A DNA stretch of 64,000 nt. Source: Microcystis panniformis FACHB-1757. GTDB taxonomy: Bacteria > Cyanobacteriota > Cyanobacteriia > Cyanobacteriales > Microcystaceae. Both the position numbers and the translations under genes were made by a program. The stretch covers positions 186,001 to 250,000 of the forward strand of contig NZ_CP011339.1 in assembly GCF_001264245.1 (NCBI RefSeq), given 5' to 3'. Below, one piece after another: positions 36,669-46,800 of this stretch. The notes beneath the pieces were generated by a model. It was not told the origin of the DNA. It ran no database searches and was given only the letters and a program-made list of their open reading frames with translations. Position 1 is the stretch's first letter. Every line of letters begins with the position of its first letter.

Positions 36669-37283
36669 CTATGTTAAGGCAAATAAAACCGAGAGATTAT
36701 TAGCGGGCATAGGAATTACTTCTAACAATTGTAAACCTCGATCGCTCGCTTCCTGCACCACATCTTCTAAATTCCTAACTCCCCAAGTAGAGTTTTGAGA
36801 ACGGAGAGAAAAATCAAAGCTTTCATTACTAGGAGAAGTATGTTTTCCCTGTCGTTTATAGGGTCCATAAAGATAGAGGATTCCCCCTGGTCTGAGAATG
36901 CGACTTGCTCCTGCCATTAAAGCTAAACAAGCGGACCAAGGGGCGATATGAATCATATTAATATTAACAATGGCATTAATAACGATATTTTCCGTCTCTA
37001 CCGCCCAAACTGACTGATGAACATCGATAAATAGGGGGCGATCAAGATTAGAACTAGGATAATAATCACACCAACTGCGAATACTATCTAGAGCCAGAGG
37101 GTTACAATCCGAGGGAATCCAACGACAAGGAGCAAGACGAGGGGCAAAAAAAACAGCGTGTTCACCCGTGCCGCTAGATATTTCTAGAATATTCCCAGTC
37201 TTCGGTAAAAATTGGCTGAGAACTTCCAAAATCGGCTGACGATTGCGTTCTGTTGCCGGGGCATATTGACGTAAATCAGACAT
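36669..37283 (-). CDS. DUF938 family SAM-dependent methyltransferase-like protein
   Basis: 204 aa. Motif I is NILEISSGTGEHAVFFA, with DCNPLALDSIRSW downstream and GPYKRQGKHTSPSNE, a DUF938 signature. The fold is that of class I methyltransferases; the substrate is unknown. ATG at 37283. Confidence 0.85.
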   Translation of the reverse strand: MSDLRQYAPATERNRQPILEVLSQFLPKTGNILEISSGTGEHAVFFAPRLAPCRWIPSDCNPLALDSIRSWCDYYPSSNLDRPLFIDVHQSVWAVETENIVINAIVNINMIHIAPWSACLALMAGASRILRPGGILYLYGPYKRQGKHTSPSNESFDFSLRSQNSTWGVRNLEDVVQEASDRGLQLLEVIPMPANNLSVLFALT

Positions 37284-37868
37284 AATTACAGCGTTTTTCC
37301 TAAAGATGAAGCGTAACCTAATTTAGTATCGACGACCGGCTCCCATCTTGAATCAGTTATCAGTTATCAGCTTTTTTCTCCCCCCTCCTTTCTCCCATCT
37401 CCCCATTCCCCCACTTCCCTATTCCCCTATTCCCCATCTCCCCTCTCCCCAACTCCCACTCTGCAATAACTACTGGCAGCCAGAAATACGTTGGGTGCAT
37501 ATCATACTTTGTGCTTTTTGTCAAAAAAACTTTTTTTTTGCAATAAAACTACACACAAAAAAGATCATCGTTGTTGGTGAAATTGACTAATTTACCCGTC
37601 CTAATTAGGATAACCTTCTAGGTGTGGCAAGGGTTTCAACCATTGCTGCCTAAAAAAGCACAGAACATCCCATTATGAAATTCAGTAAAATCGCTGTTAC
37701 CACTGTAACATCGTTGTTAAATAAAAATCTTTCTCAATTAATTTTTAAGAATTTATAAATATTGCGGAATGTTAATTTAAATATTCTCAAGTTTTTGGAG
37801 TCAATAAATAATTTTTGCTTATCTTTGGCGAATATGGGGTTAGGAGTCAGTCATCAGTTATCAGTCAT

Positions 37869-38221
37869 CGGAAATTTTGGGTCTGAAACCCCGCCGTTCT
37901 AGGTTGGCTTTACGTTAGAATTAAAAGGCCAGTCTCGAAAACCAAGTGGACGGCGCAGCACCTTGAAAACTCGGCTTAGGGGGTTCCGACCAGAAAAGCT
38001 TGGCCGGGTAAAAAGTCGCGCGCAACAAGTACAAGAAGCTATAGGCGGTCAACGTACCGTGGGACACAGGGAATCGGGCTTCTGAAATGGGGCGAAAGTC
38101 TGTGGACTCTGTGTAAGACAGTACATGGTTTTTTAACTGTGGTATGCGACGGTGGTGGAAGCAGAAACTTAAATCGTGAGGTTTAGGAATCGCCGCACTT
38201 TTAGGGCGGCGAGGATGTCAA
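37869..38221 (+). mobile_element. TnpB-less IS200/IS605 derivative with internal structured segment
   Basis: The ends are those of the two TnpB elements: left GGGTCTGAAACCCCG with a following hairpin-like segment, right AAATCGTGAGGTTTAGGAAT and GGCGGCGAGGATGTCAA. It is again preceded by TCAT (37865-37868). The interior is not a deleted tnpB: from about 37930 to 38165 it is GC-rich, with short complementary runs (TGTGGGACACA, GGTCAACGTACC). It could be a non-coding RNA carried by the element. Confidence 0.75.
37930..38165 (+). ncRNA. Candidate structured RNA inside an IS605 derivative (HEARO/omega-like?)
   Basis: The segment has no open frame but several possible short stems and higher GC content than its surroundings. 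HEARO RNAs (omega-RNAs of IscB) are known to ride on IS605-type ends, sometimes without an ORF. That is the best candidate by context, but I cannot confirm the consensus by eye. A group II intron fragment is an alternative. Confidence 0.35.
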
Positions 38222-38520
38222 CAGTGTCAGCTTTTTTCTCCCTTCTCCCTGCTCCCGTCTCCCCCCGCAACGCGCACGAATTGGTCTCCCCTCTCCCCAT
38301 CTCCCCACTCCCTGCTCCCATCTCCCTGCTCCAGAAAAATATTAAGTTTTGTTAAGAAGTTAGTGACAAAAGACCAGCTTTAATCTCTATTATCGTAGTA
38401 AGTGGCTTTTGACCCGAATCAAGCCGGTCAAGATAAATAGTAACTTTTGCCCATCATCAAACAACGATTGTCAGTCTAACTAAAACAGTCGCTGTGGCCA
38501 TGCCCTCGTGATCAATTCCT

Positions 38521-41156
38521 ATGTCAACCCTGGTTATTGTCGAATCCCCCACCAAAGCTCGGACGATCAGCAATTATCTGCCTAGCGGCTATCGAGTCCA
38601 AGCCTCCATGGGCCACATCCGCGATCTGCCCGCCTCTGCCGAAGAAATTCCCCCCGCCCACAAAGACAAATCCTGGGCGAATTTGGGCGTGGATGTGGAG
38701 AACGATTTCGATCCCCTCTACGTCGTCCCCAAAACCAAAAGTAAAGTCGTCAAAGAATTAAAAGAAGCCCTCAAAGGAGCCAGCGAACTGATCCTCGCCA
38801 CCGACGAAGATCGGGAAGGCGAAAGCATCAGTTGGCATCTCTTGCAGGTACTCAACCCGAAAATACCCACCAAAAGGATGGTATTTCACGAAATCACCAA
38901 AGAAGCAATCCAAGCCGCCCTCAAAAATTGTCGCTCCATCGACGAAAATTTAGTTCACGCCCAAGAAACCCGCCGCATACTCGATCGCCTCTACGGTTAT
39001 ACCCTCTCCCCCCTACTCTGGAAAAAAATCTCTAAAGGTTTATCCGCCGGCCGCGTGCAATCCGTCGCGGTACGTCTGCTCGTACAACGGGAACGAGAAC
39101 GACGAGCCTTTAAAACCGCCAATTATTGGGACCTGAAAGCCACCCTCGAAAAAGATAAAAATCAATTCGAGTCGAAATTAGTCACCTTAAACGGTCAAAA
39201 AGTGGCAAATGGCAGCGATTTCGATGCCGACACCGGCAGACTGCTCCCCGGTCGCCAGGTGACACTTTTGGATCAAGCCACCGCCGCCGCCTTAAAAGAA
39301 CGCATCGAAGACAAAATCTGGCGCGTTAGCCACACCGAAGAAAAACCCACCACTCGCAAACCTTCCCCCCCCTTCACCACCTCCACCCTACAGCAAGAGG
39401 CTAACCGGAAACTGGGCATATCCGCCCGCGACACCATGCGAATCGCCCAAAATCTCTACGAACAGGGCTACATCACCTATATGCGGACCGATTCCGTCCA
39501 TCTTTCCGATCAGGCCATCACCGCCGCCCGCAGTTGTGTAGAACAAATGTACGGAAAAAATTACCTCAGTCCCCAACCCCGGCAGTACACCACCAAAAGC
39601 AAAGGCGCACAGGAAGCCCACGAAGCCATCCGGCCCGCCGGTAGTAGCTTTCGCCTACCCCGGGAAACCGGCCTGAGCGGACTAGAATTCGCCCTCTACG
39701 ACCTAATCTGGAAACGTACCGTCGCATCACAGATGGCCGATGCCCGCATTACCCAGATCGCCGTCAATATTCAGGTAGAAAATGCCGGATTTCGCTCCTC
39801 CGGCAAAAGAATCGATTTCCCCGGCTTTTTCCGCGCCTATGTGGAAGGTTCCGACGATCCCGAGGCCGCCATCGACGACCAAGAAATAATCCTACCCCCC
39901 TCAGCGTCGGTGACACCCCCAATTGTCGCCAACTAGAAGCCATTAGCCACGATACCCAACCCCCCGCCCGTTATAGCGAAGCCTCCCTCGTAAAAACCCT
40001 CGAAAGTGAAGGAATCGGGCGACCCAGCACCTACGCCACCATTCTCGGCACCATTATCGATCGCGGTTATGCTCAAATGCGGAATAAAACCCTCATTCCC
40101 ACCTTCACCGCCTTCGCCGTCGTCGGTTTATTAGAAAACCATTTCCCCGACCTGGTAGATCCCAAATTTACCTCGAAGATGGAGGAAACCCTCGACGATA
40201 TCGCCACCGGTTCCGCTCAGTGGTTGCCCTATCTCGATCGCTTCTATCGCGGCGAAAAAGGGCTAGAAAGCCAAGTCAAAGAGCGCGAGAGTCAAATTAA
40301 CTCTAGCACCGCTAAATCGGTGATTTTAGAAGATTTACAGGCAACTATCAAGATCGGCAAATACGGCCCCTATCTGGAAGTCCCCCGGGGGGATGAAATC
40401 CTCACCGCTTCCATCCCGGCCGATTTAACCCCCGCCGACCTCAACCCCGAACAGGTAGAAACCCTGCTGCGACAGAAAACCGAGGGTCCCGATAAAATCG
40501 GTCTTCATCCCGACACCGGAGAGCCGATTTATCTGCTCGTTGGTAGTTACGGTCCCTACGTCCAGTTAGGAGATATCAGCGAGGACAATCCCAAACCGAA
40601 ACGCGCCTCCCTACCCAAAGGAGTCAAACCCGAGGACATCACCCTCGAACAAGCGGTGGGTTTATTAGCACTGCCGCGACTGCTGGGAACCCATCCCCTC
40701 ACCGGAGGCAAAATTAAAGCCAGTTTAGGGCGTTTCGGTCCCTATGTGGTTCAGGAAGAGGGCAAAGAAAAAGAATATCGTTCCCTGAAAGCCAGCGATG
40801 ATATCTTAACCATAACCCTCGATCGAGCTTTGGCCTTATTAGCCGAACCGAAAAAAACTCGCGGCGCTCGTGGTTCTACCAAACCACCCTTAAAAGAATT
40901 GGGTAAACATCCCGACGATGGGGAATTGGTGGGATTGTACGAAGGTCCCTACGGAGTTTATATCAAGCACGGTAAAACTAACGCCAAGATTCCCGAAGGA
41001 GAAACCGCCGAAACCCTCACCCTAGAACAAGCTTTGGAGGCCCTAGCCGCCAAGACAACCACTGCCAAGAAAACCACTACCAAGAAAACTACTTCTACCA
41101 CCACCAAAAAAACTACTTCCCCGGGCAGTAAAACTGGCAAAAGTAAGACGGTTTAG
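38521..41156 (+). pseudogene. topA: DNA topoisomerase I, one-base frameshift in a C run
   Basis: Part 1 (38521-39936) has the Toprim domain (VIVESPTKARTISNYLP, ATDEDREGESISWHL) and the active-site tyrosine region YITYMRTDSVHLSD. It ends early at ILPPSASV. Part 2 continues from about 39900: with one extra C in the CCCCCC run at 39895-39900 the text becomes ILPPLSVGDTPNCRQLEA, then SEASLVKTLESEGIGRPSTY. The C-terminal repeats (KIGKYGPYLEVPRGDE, GSYGPYVQLG, GRFGPYVVQ, GPYGVYIKHG) and a Thr/Lys-rich tail complete about 878 codons. TopA is normally essential, so a sequencing error or a slippage-tolerant site is likely. Confidence 0.9.
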
Positions 41157-41287
41157 CGGTTACTGGTGGGGCGATTTTCTCCCTGGTCAATTCCTCCCCC
41201 TGATGCGGCGACAAATCCGGTTGGCTTTTTTGTCCTTGGCACCACTTTGACCGGGCTGATCCTAAGTAGGTAGGCGTTAAAAATTAT

Positions 41288-41400
41288 CAGACACCCCCCT
41301 TATCAAGGGGGGCAGGGGGATCGGCACCCCCCTTATCAAGGGGGGGGCAGGGAGGATCGAACCTAAAATCCATTTTTAATTTAATTATAACCAGCTACTT
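41288..41400 (+). repeat. Hairpin repeat family F, doubled core
   Basis: Two CACCCCCCTTATCAAGGGGG cores in a row between topA and the convergent SWIM fragment. The second duplication unit holds the same block at 42332-42442, 2 bp different in length. GC hairpins between convergent genes could act as terminators. Confidence 0.7.
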
Positions 41401-41413
41401 ATACCTCAAATTC

Positions 41414-41526
41414 CCCTACTGTAAAGCGATCGCCATCGCTTCTTGGGGAATTTGCCGGTAAATTGGTTTTAAAAATTGTTCTATGGCATCCGATTCGGGG
41501 GCAGCGAGGGGAAAATTGCCTAAAAT
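41414..41526 (-). pseudogene. Duplicated 3' end of the SWIM-protein gene
   Basis: Reads the last 37 or so codons of the gene at 42458-43243, ending in EAMAIALQ-stop at 41414. Upstream codons are replaced by topA sequence at the duplication join. Confidence 0.85.
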
Positions 41527-42200
41527 AGGGTCCCGATAAAATCGGTCTTCATCCCGACACCGGAGAGCCGATTTATCTGCTCGTTGGTAGTTACGGTCCC
41601 TACGTCCAGTTAGGAGATATCAGCGAGGACAATCCCAAACCGAAACGCGCCTCCCTACCCAAAGGAGTCAAACCCGAGGACATCACCCTCGAACAAGCGG
41701 TGGGTTTATTAGCACTGCCGCGACTACTGGGAACCCATCCCCTCACCGGAGGCAAAATTAAAGCCAGTTTAGGGCGTTTCGGTCCCTATGTGGTTCAGGA
41801 AGAGGGCAAAGAAAAAGAATATCGTTCCCTGAAAGCCAGCGATGATGTCTTAACCATAACTCTCGATCGAGCTTTGGCCTTATTAGCCGAACCGAAAAAA
41901 ACTCGCGGCGCTCGTGGTTCTACCAAACCACCCTTAAAAGAATTGGGTAAACATCCCGACGATGGGGAATTGGTGGGATTGTACGAAGGTCCCTACGGAG
42001 TTTATATCAAGCACGGTAAAACTAACGCCAAGATTCCCGAAGGAGAAACCGCCGAAACCCTCACCCTAGAACAAGCTTTGGAGGCCCTAGCCGCCAAGAC
42101 AACCACTGCCAAGAAAACCACTACCAAGAAAACTACTTCTACCACCACCAAAAAAACTACTTCCCCGGGCAGTAAAACTGGCAAAAGTAAGACGGTTTAG
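41527..42200 (+). pseudogene. Duplicated 3' end of topA
   Basis: Copies the topA C-terminal repeats (GSYGPYVQLG onward) and the Thr/Lys tail, with only a few changes (ILTITL to VLTITL; a silent CTG to CTA). A GTG-initiated frame runs 41700-42200. There is no own promoter visible and no catalytic domain. Confidence 0.88.
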
Positions 42201-42568
42201 CGGTTACTGGTGGGGCGATTTTCTCCCTGGTCAATTCCTCCCCCTGATGCGGCGACAAATCCGGTTGGCTTTTTTGTCCTTGGCACCACTTTGACCGGGC
42301 TGATCCTAAGTAGGTAGGCGTTAAAAATTATCAGACACCCCCCTTATCAAGGGGGGCAGGGGGGATCGGCACCCCCCTTATCAAGGGGGGCAGGGGGATC
42401 AAACCTAAAATCCATTTTTAATTTAATTATAACCAGCTACTTATACCTCAAATTCCCCTACTGTAAAGCGATCGCCATCGCTTCTTGGGGAATTTGCCGG
42501 TAAATTGGTTTTAAAAATTGTTCTATGGCATCCGATTCGGGGGCAGCGAGGGGAAAATTGCCTAAAAT
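41527..42568 (+). repeat. Tandem duplication, unit 2
   Basis: Near-identical to 40483-41526; corresponding positions differ by 1,044 bp in the topA part and 1,042 bp after the hairpin block. Confidence 0.93.
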
Positions 42569-43243
42569 GTCGAGAATGGTTTGATTTTCATTCCCCGGCG
42601 TAATCACAACTAGGGAGGGTTCTAGCTCCTCATCGTACTGCCAAAAGCGATCGATAGTGCTGTCGGGGGCAGTTTTTTCGACTACTGTGGGGGGTTCACT
42701 GACTGCTAAAGGTTGATTATCAGAGGAATAGGAGCGTTTTTCCCGTAAAGCTTCCAGAATTTGGCTTTTGCTTCGGCCGCGCAGTTGCAAAAGCAGGAAG
42801 GGATCGACAATAAAACGATCACCCAATTGATAGTACACTGCTCCTATATGTTTGCAGGGGTTGGCTTGATCGGGACAGGTACAACGAGAGCGAATATCAG
42901 CTAGGGAAAAGGGAAATAAATTCACCCCACTATCGATAAAAACACGCTCAATATGATCGGGCATTTGTCCGGTGAGCAATTGAGCGGAATAAATGGCTTT
43001 TTTGGAGAGAAGCTTAATAATATAATCCCATTCTTCATCACTAAAAGCCGCTAGGGATAAATCCACTATATAAGGCTCTGGTTCACTGCCTTGCACTCTA
43101 GCAATAACTTGCGAGTCTTCAAAGTCAATACTTAACACATTGCCTTCTCTAGCGTACAGTCTAGCTCGTTCCAAGCGTTTTTTAAAGCGATAGGAATCGA
43201 GTAGTTCTAGCCATTTTTGTACCCACCAAGCTTGTTCTGTCAT
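42458..43243 (-). CDS. SWIM zinc-finger protein
   Basis: 261 aa. The SWIM motif is RCTCPDQANPCKHIGAVYYQ (CxCx...CxH), about residues 137-156. SWIM domains bind zinc and contact DNA or protein. In cyanobacteria and other bacteria such genes are often next to SNF2-family helicases; none is here. The N-terminal part has QKWLELLDSYRFKKRLERAR. ATG at 43243. Its 3' 110 bp are duplicated at 41414-41526. Confidence 0.85.
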   Translation of the reverse strand: MTEQAWWVQKWLELLDSYRFKKRLERARLYAREGNVLSIDFEDSQVIARVQGSEPEPYIVDLSLAAFSDEEWDYIIKLLSKKAIYSAQLLTGQMPDHIERVFIDSGVNLFPFSLADIRSRCTCPDQANPCKHIGAVYYQLGDRFIVDPFLLLQLRGRSKSQILEALREKRSYSSDNQPLAVSEPPTVVEKTAPDSTIDRFWQYDEELEPSLVVITPGNENQTILDILGNFPLAAPESDAIEQFLKPIYRQIPQEAMAIALQ

Positions 43244-43329
43244 TTTTTATTTCGCCAATTCAAAAATGAAACACATCAACCTTAAGAGTTGACAGAGAAA
43301 GGCTCATCAGGTATATTCTGATCTTTAAC

Positions 43330-43853
43330 AACAACAAATCAGACCCAAAAACGAAGCCCTCAACATCTTAACATAGAACAAAGAAACTTGCTCTACCAAC
43401 TTGGTCAAGAGGTAAATTTATCTCAACGGCAAATAGCCGTCTTGCTGGGATGTCATCAAAGCAAGACCGGAGCCAGAATTAAGAAGGAATCAAAGTTCCC
43501 TCGGATGCTATCTACAAAGCTACAGCACAAGCTGATACCAAATCGGTTTTTAATAGTGTGATTAACTCCCAATCGAACTTTAAAAATCCACTCCCCACTT
43601 CCCACTCTCCTATACTTTTTAAACAGGATTTAGTATGAGAGTGAGACTCGCCGAAACAACTGAAAACAACCCTTTTAAAAAGTAACTGAGTCGGTGGTAG
43701 AAGGGAACGAATTGAAAAATCCTTAAGCCAGAGGAAATAGAAAGAGCCGTAAACTTAATTAACCATCCTCCTCGAAAATGTCTTGACTATCGTACCCCGA
43801 ATGAGCTATTATGTGATAGCTCAGACAGTGATGAAATTCAGAATTGAATTGGC
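43330..43853 (+). pseudogene. IS30-family transposase remnant with internal deletion
   Basis: The 5' part reads LNIEQRNLLYQLGQEVNLSQ and RQIAVLLGCHQS, the N-terminal helix-turn-helix of IS30 transposases. The 3' part reads PEEIERAVNLINHPPRKCLD followed by YRTPNELL, the typical C terminus (RPRKCLxYRTPxE). The catalytic middle is missing and frames differ. It ends about 30 bp before aerA, so a mobile element once landed at the cluster border. Confidence 0.75.
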
Positions 43854-43883
43854 AAGATGTACACAAAAACGAGGATTTTAGGT

Positions 43884-46800
43884 ATGAGGACAGAACAGAA
43901 AAATCCACAATTAAATTGTCATAAATTAGCAGAAGTATTTTTATCAAATCCCTTAATTGAAGATTGCTATTTTATGGTACGAGAGGATGAATTAGTCGCC
44001 TATATCGTTTCCTCTGGAGCTTGGAATTCTGAACAATTGTCCTCCGATTTACAGTCTCAGTTACCGGACAATCTTCTACCTAATATCTATGTGCAAATTT
44101 CCAGTTTACCCTTAACCGATAGCGGTGATATCGATGAAACTGCATTAAAGAATATTGAAATTATCGATAATCATCAAGTTCAGGAAACAGAAGAAAAACT
44201 GCGATCTTTGTCAGATATCGATCAAGTTGCTGTCGTCATGACTTCTAAAAAAAACAAAATTTTACCCCTACATCTATCGGAATTATTGCCCTTAAAAATA
44301 GAGAAAAAAAATGATCATCAAAAATCTGAAACCCCGATTCATCTAGGGATTCACACTTCTAACACTCAATCTGGAATCAGTCACGGACAGCTTTTAGAAG
44401 AATCTGAACTTCAGCCGAAAACCTTGGCAGAAATCCTCCGAAAAGCTGCTGAAAATTATTCAAATAAAGGGATTATTTATATTCAATCTAATGGATCAGA
44501 AGTTTTTCAATCCTATCAACAATTATGGGAAGACGCTCAACAAATACAAGCTGGATTACAAAAGCAGGGTTTACAAGCTAAAGATAAAGTAATTCTTCAG
44601 CTATCGGAAAACTATGATATCATTTCCGCATTTTGGGGGTGTCTTTTAGGGGGATTTATTCCTGTTATTATTTCAGTGCCACCCAGCTATAAAGATTTTA
44701 ATAATGAAATTCATAAAATATCTCAAGTTTGGCAGTTGTTAGATGAGCCTATTATTATCACAAATCAATCCCGTCAGCAAGAGATAAAATATTTAGAACA
44801 ATGGTTGCCTAATCAAACCTTAAGCTTGAGTTTTATTGAAGAATTAAAAACTCATTCTCCCCATCAGCCTCCTATTGGTGAACCGGGTGATATCGCGTTC
44901 TTTAATCTCACATCAGGCAGTACAGGAATACCGAAATGTATCTCATTAACCCATAAAAATGTCATCTCTCGTGCGCGAGGAACAAACATCATTTGTGAAC
45001 ATCAAAACGACGATATTATTCTTAATTGGCTTCCTTTTGATCATATTGGAAGTATTTCCGACTGGAATATTCGCTGTGTCGAGTTAGGATGCCAAATGGT
45101 TTATGTTCAAACTGAATATATATTAGGTCGTCCTTTGAATTGGTTAGATTTAATTGATCAATATCGAATTACCCACAGTTGGGCTCCTAATTTTGCTTAT
45201 AATTTGATTAATGAAGCTTTAAAAAAAGAACCAGATCAAAATTGGAATTTAGATTGTGTCAAATTCTTTTTGGCAGCGGGTGAAGCTGTTTCTGGTCAAG
45301 CAGTTGGAGAATTTATTAACACCCTTCATCTTCAATATAATCTGAAAAAAACGGCGATGCGTCCTGCTTTTGGGATGGCAGAAATGGGGTCAGGAATTAC
45401 CTATTATCAGCCGACGGATCAACAGCCATTACTCTTTCATACGGTTGATAAATCCTCCTTGAATTCTTCCCTAAAACGAGTCCATCCTGAACATCCCAAT
45501 GGTGCAACCTTTACGGATTTAGGATTACCCATTCCGGGGATATCGATTAGAATTGTTAATGCTGATAATTCCCTATTACCAGAAGAAACCATTGGTCATT
45601 TACAAGTTAAAGGAGATGCAGTTTCACCGGGGTATTATAAAAACCCAGAAGCGAATCAAGACGCTTTCTTAAAAGATGGCTGGTTTAAGACAGGAGATTT
45701 AGCATTTATTAGTAACGGTCATTTAGTTATTACTGGAAGAAGTAAAGAAACCATTATTATTAATGGAGTCAATTATTATAGCCATGAAATTGAAACTGTA
45801 GTGGAAACTATTGAAGAAGTAGAAGTGTCCTACACCGCCGCTTGTGCTGTTTATGATTCTAGGAATAGTACCGATCAATTAGCTTTATTTTTTAGTGCAG
45901 AAACCTTTGACCACCAGCATCTAGCGGAACTTCTGAAAAAGATTAGACGAAAAGTAATTAACAGTTTTGGCGTTAATCCTGAATATTTAATACCCTTAAA
46001 TAAAATGGAGATTCCTAAAACTTCCATTGGTAAAATTCAGCGATCGCAATTAACAAAACGGTTTGCAAACGGAGAATTCAATTCTATTTTAAAAGAAATA
46101 GATATTTTGTTAGAAAATGCTCAAACCCTTCCTGATTGGTTTTACCAGAAAGTTTGGAAACCTCGATCTCCAGTTAACTTAAAACCAGAACTTTCCAAGT
46201 GTTGTACTTTAATTTTTCTGGATTGCTTGGGTTTAGGAGCATCTTTAGCAGAAAAAATCGAAAGTCAAAACTTACCCTGTATCACGGTTTTAGCAGCGCA
46301 AGAATTTTCTCAAATCAGTCAAAATTGCTATACCCTCAGACCCGGGACAGCTAATCATTATCAACAGTTAATGTCATCTTTATCCGAGCGAAAAATTATC
46401 CTTAGCAATATTATTCATCTGGGGACTTATCAAGACTATCAGGGAGAAATTTCAACAATTGAACAGTTAGAAAAAGCACAAGAGCGAGGAGTTTATGATT
46501 TATTATTCCTAGTTCAAGCTTTAGCTAAAATTCATGATTTTAAATCAAAAATTCAATTGCTATTTGTTTCTAGTTATAGTCAACTTGTCATAGACACCGA
46601 TGAAATTGCCTATGAAAAATCTCCAGTTTTAGGACTGATAAAAACTTTAGCTCAAGAACTTCCTTGGTTAAATACTCGTCATGTTGATTTACCTCTGGAT
46701 CAAACCGAAATTAATCTCAGTTATCTGCAGCAAGAACTATCGGTTTTATCCAAGGAAAGAGAAATTGCCTATCGCAACGGGAAACGTTTAATTGCAGGTT

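Larger units (their letters stand above)
37284..38520. other. Long intergenic region with IS605 derivative and low-complexity tracts
   Basis: No protein gene is supported. There are pyrimidine-rich runs (37375-37460, 38230-38335), ATCAGTT heptamers (37352, 37853) and a 353-bp IS605-like element (37869-38221). The topA promoter is expected just before 38521, preceded by TTGTTAAG-type sequence near 38349. An 80-codon frame at 37348-37590 is low-complexity and is rejected. Confidence 0.6.
40483..41526 (+). repeat. Tandem duplication, unit 1 (about 1,044 bp)
   Basis: It starts AGGGTCCCGATAAAATCGG in topA and ends CCTAAAAT in the 3' end of the SWIM-protein gene. Unit 2 follows without a gap. Confidence 0.93.

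Noticed and set aside
37348..37590. 80-aa ORF upstream of topA
   Set aside because: Starts in ATCAGTT repeats and pyrimidine-rich low-complexity DNA; no family resemblance.
38521..41156. Two separate topoisomerase genes
   Set aside because: The two frames rejoin into one protein when a single C is added in a C run.
41700..42200. Independent topoisomerase-like gene
   Set aside because: It is a recent duplicate of the topA 3' end with no catalytic part.
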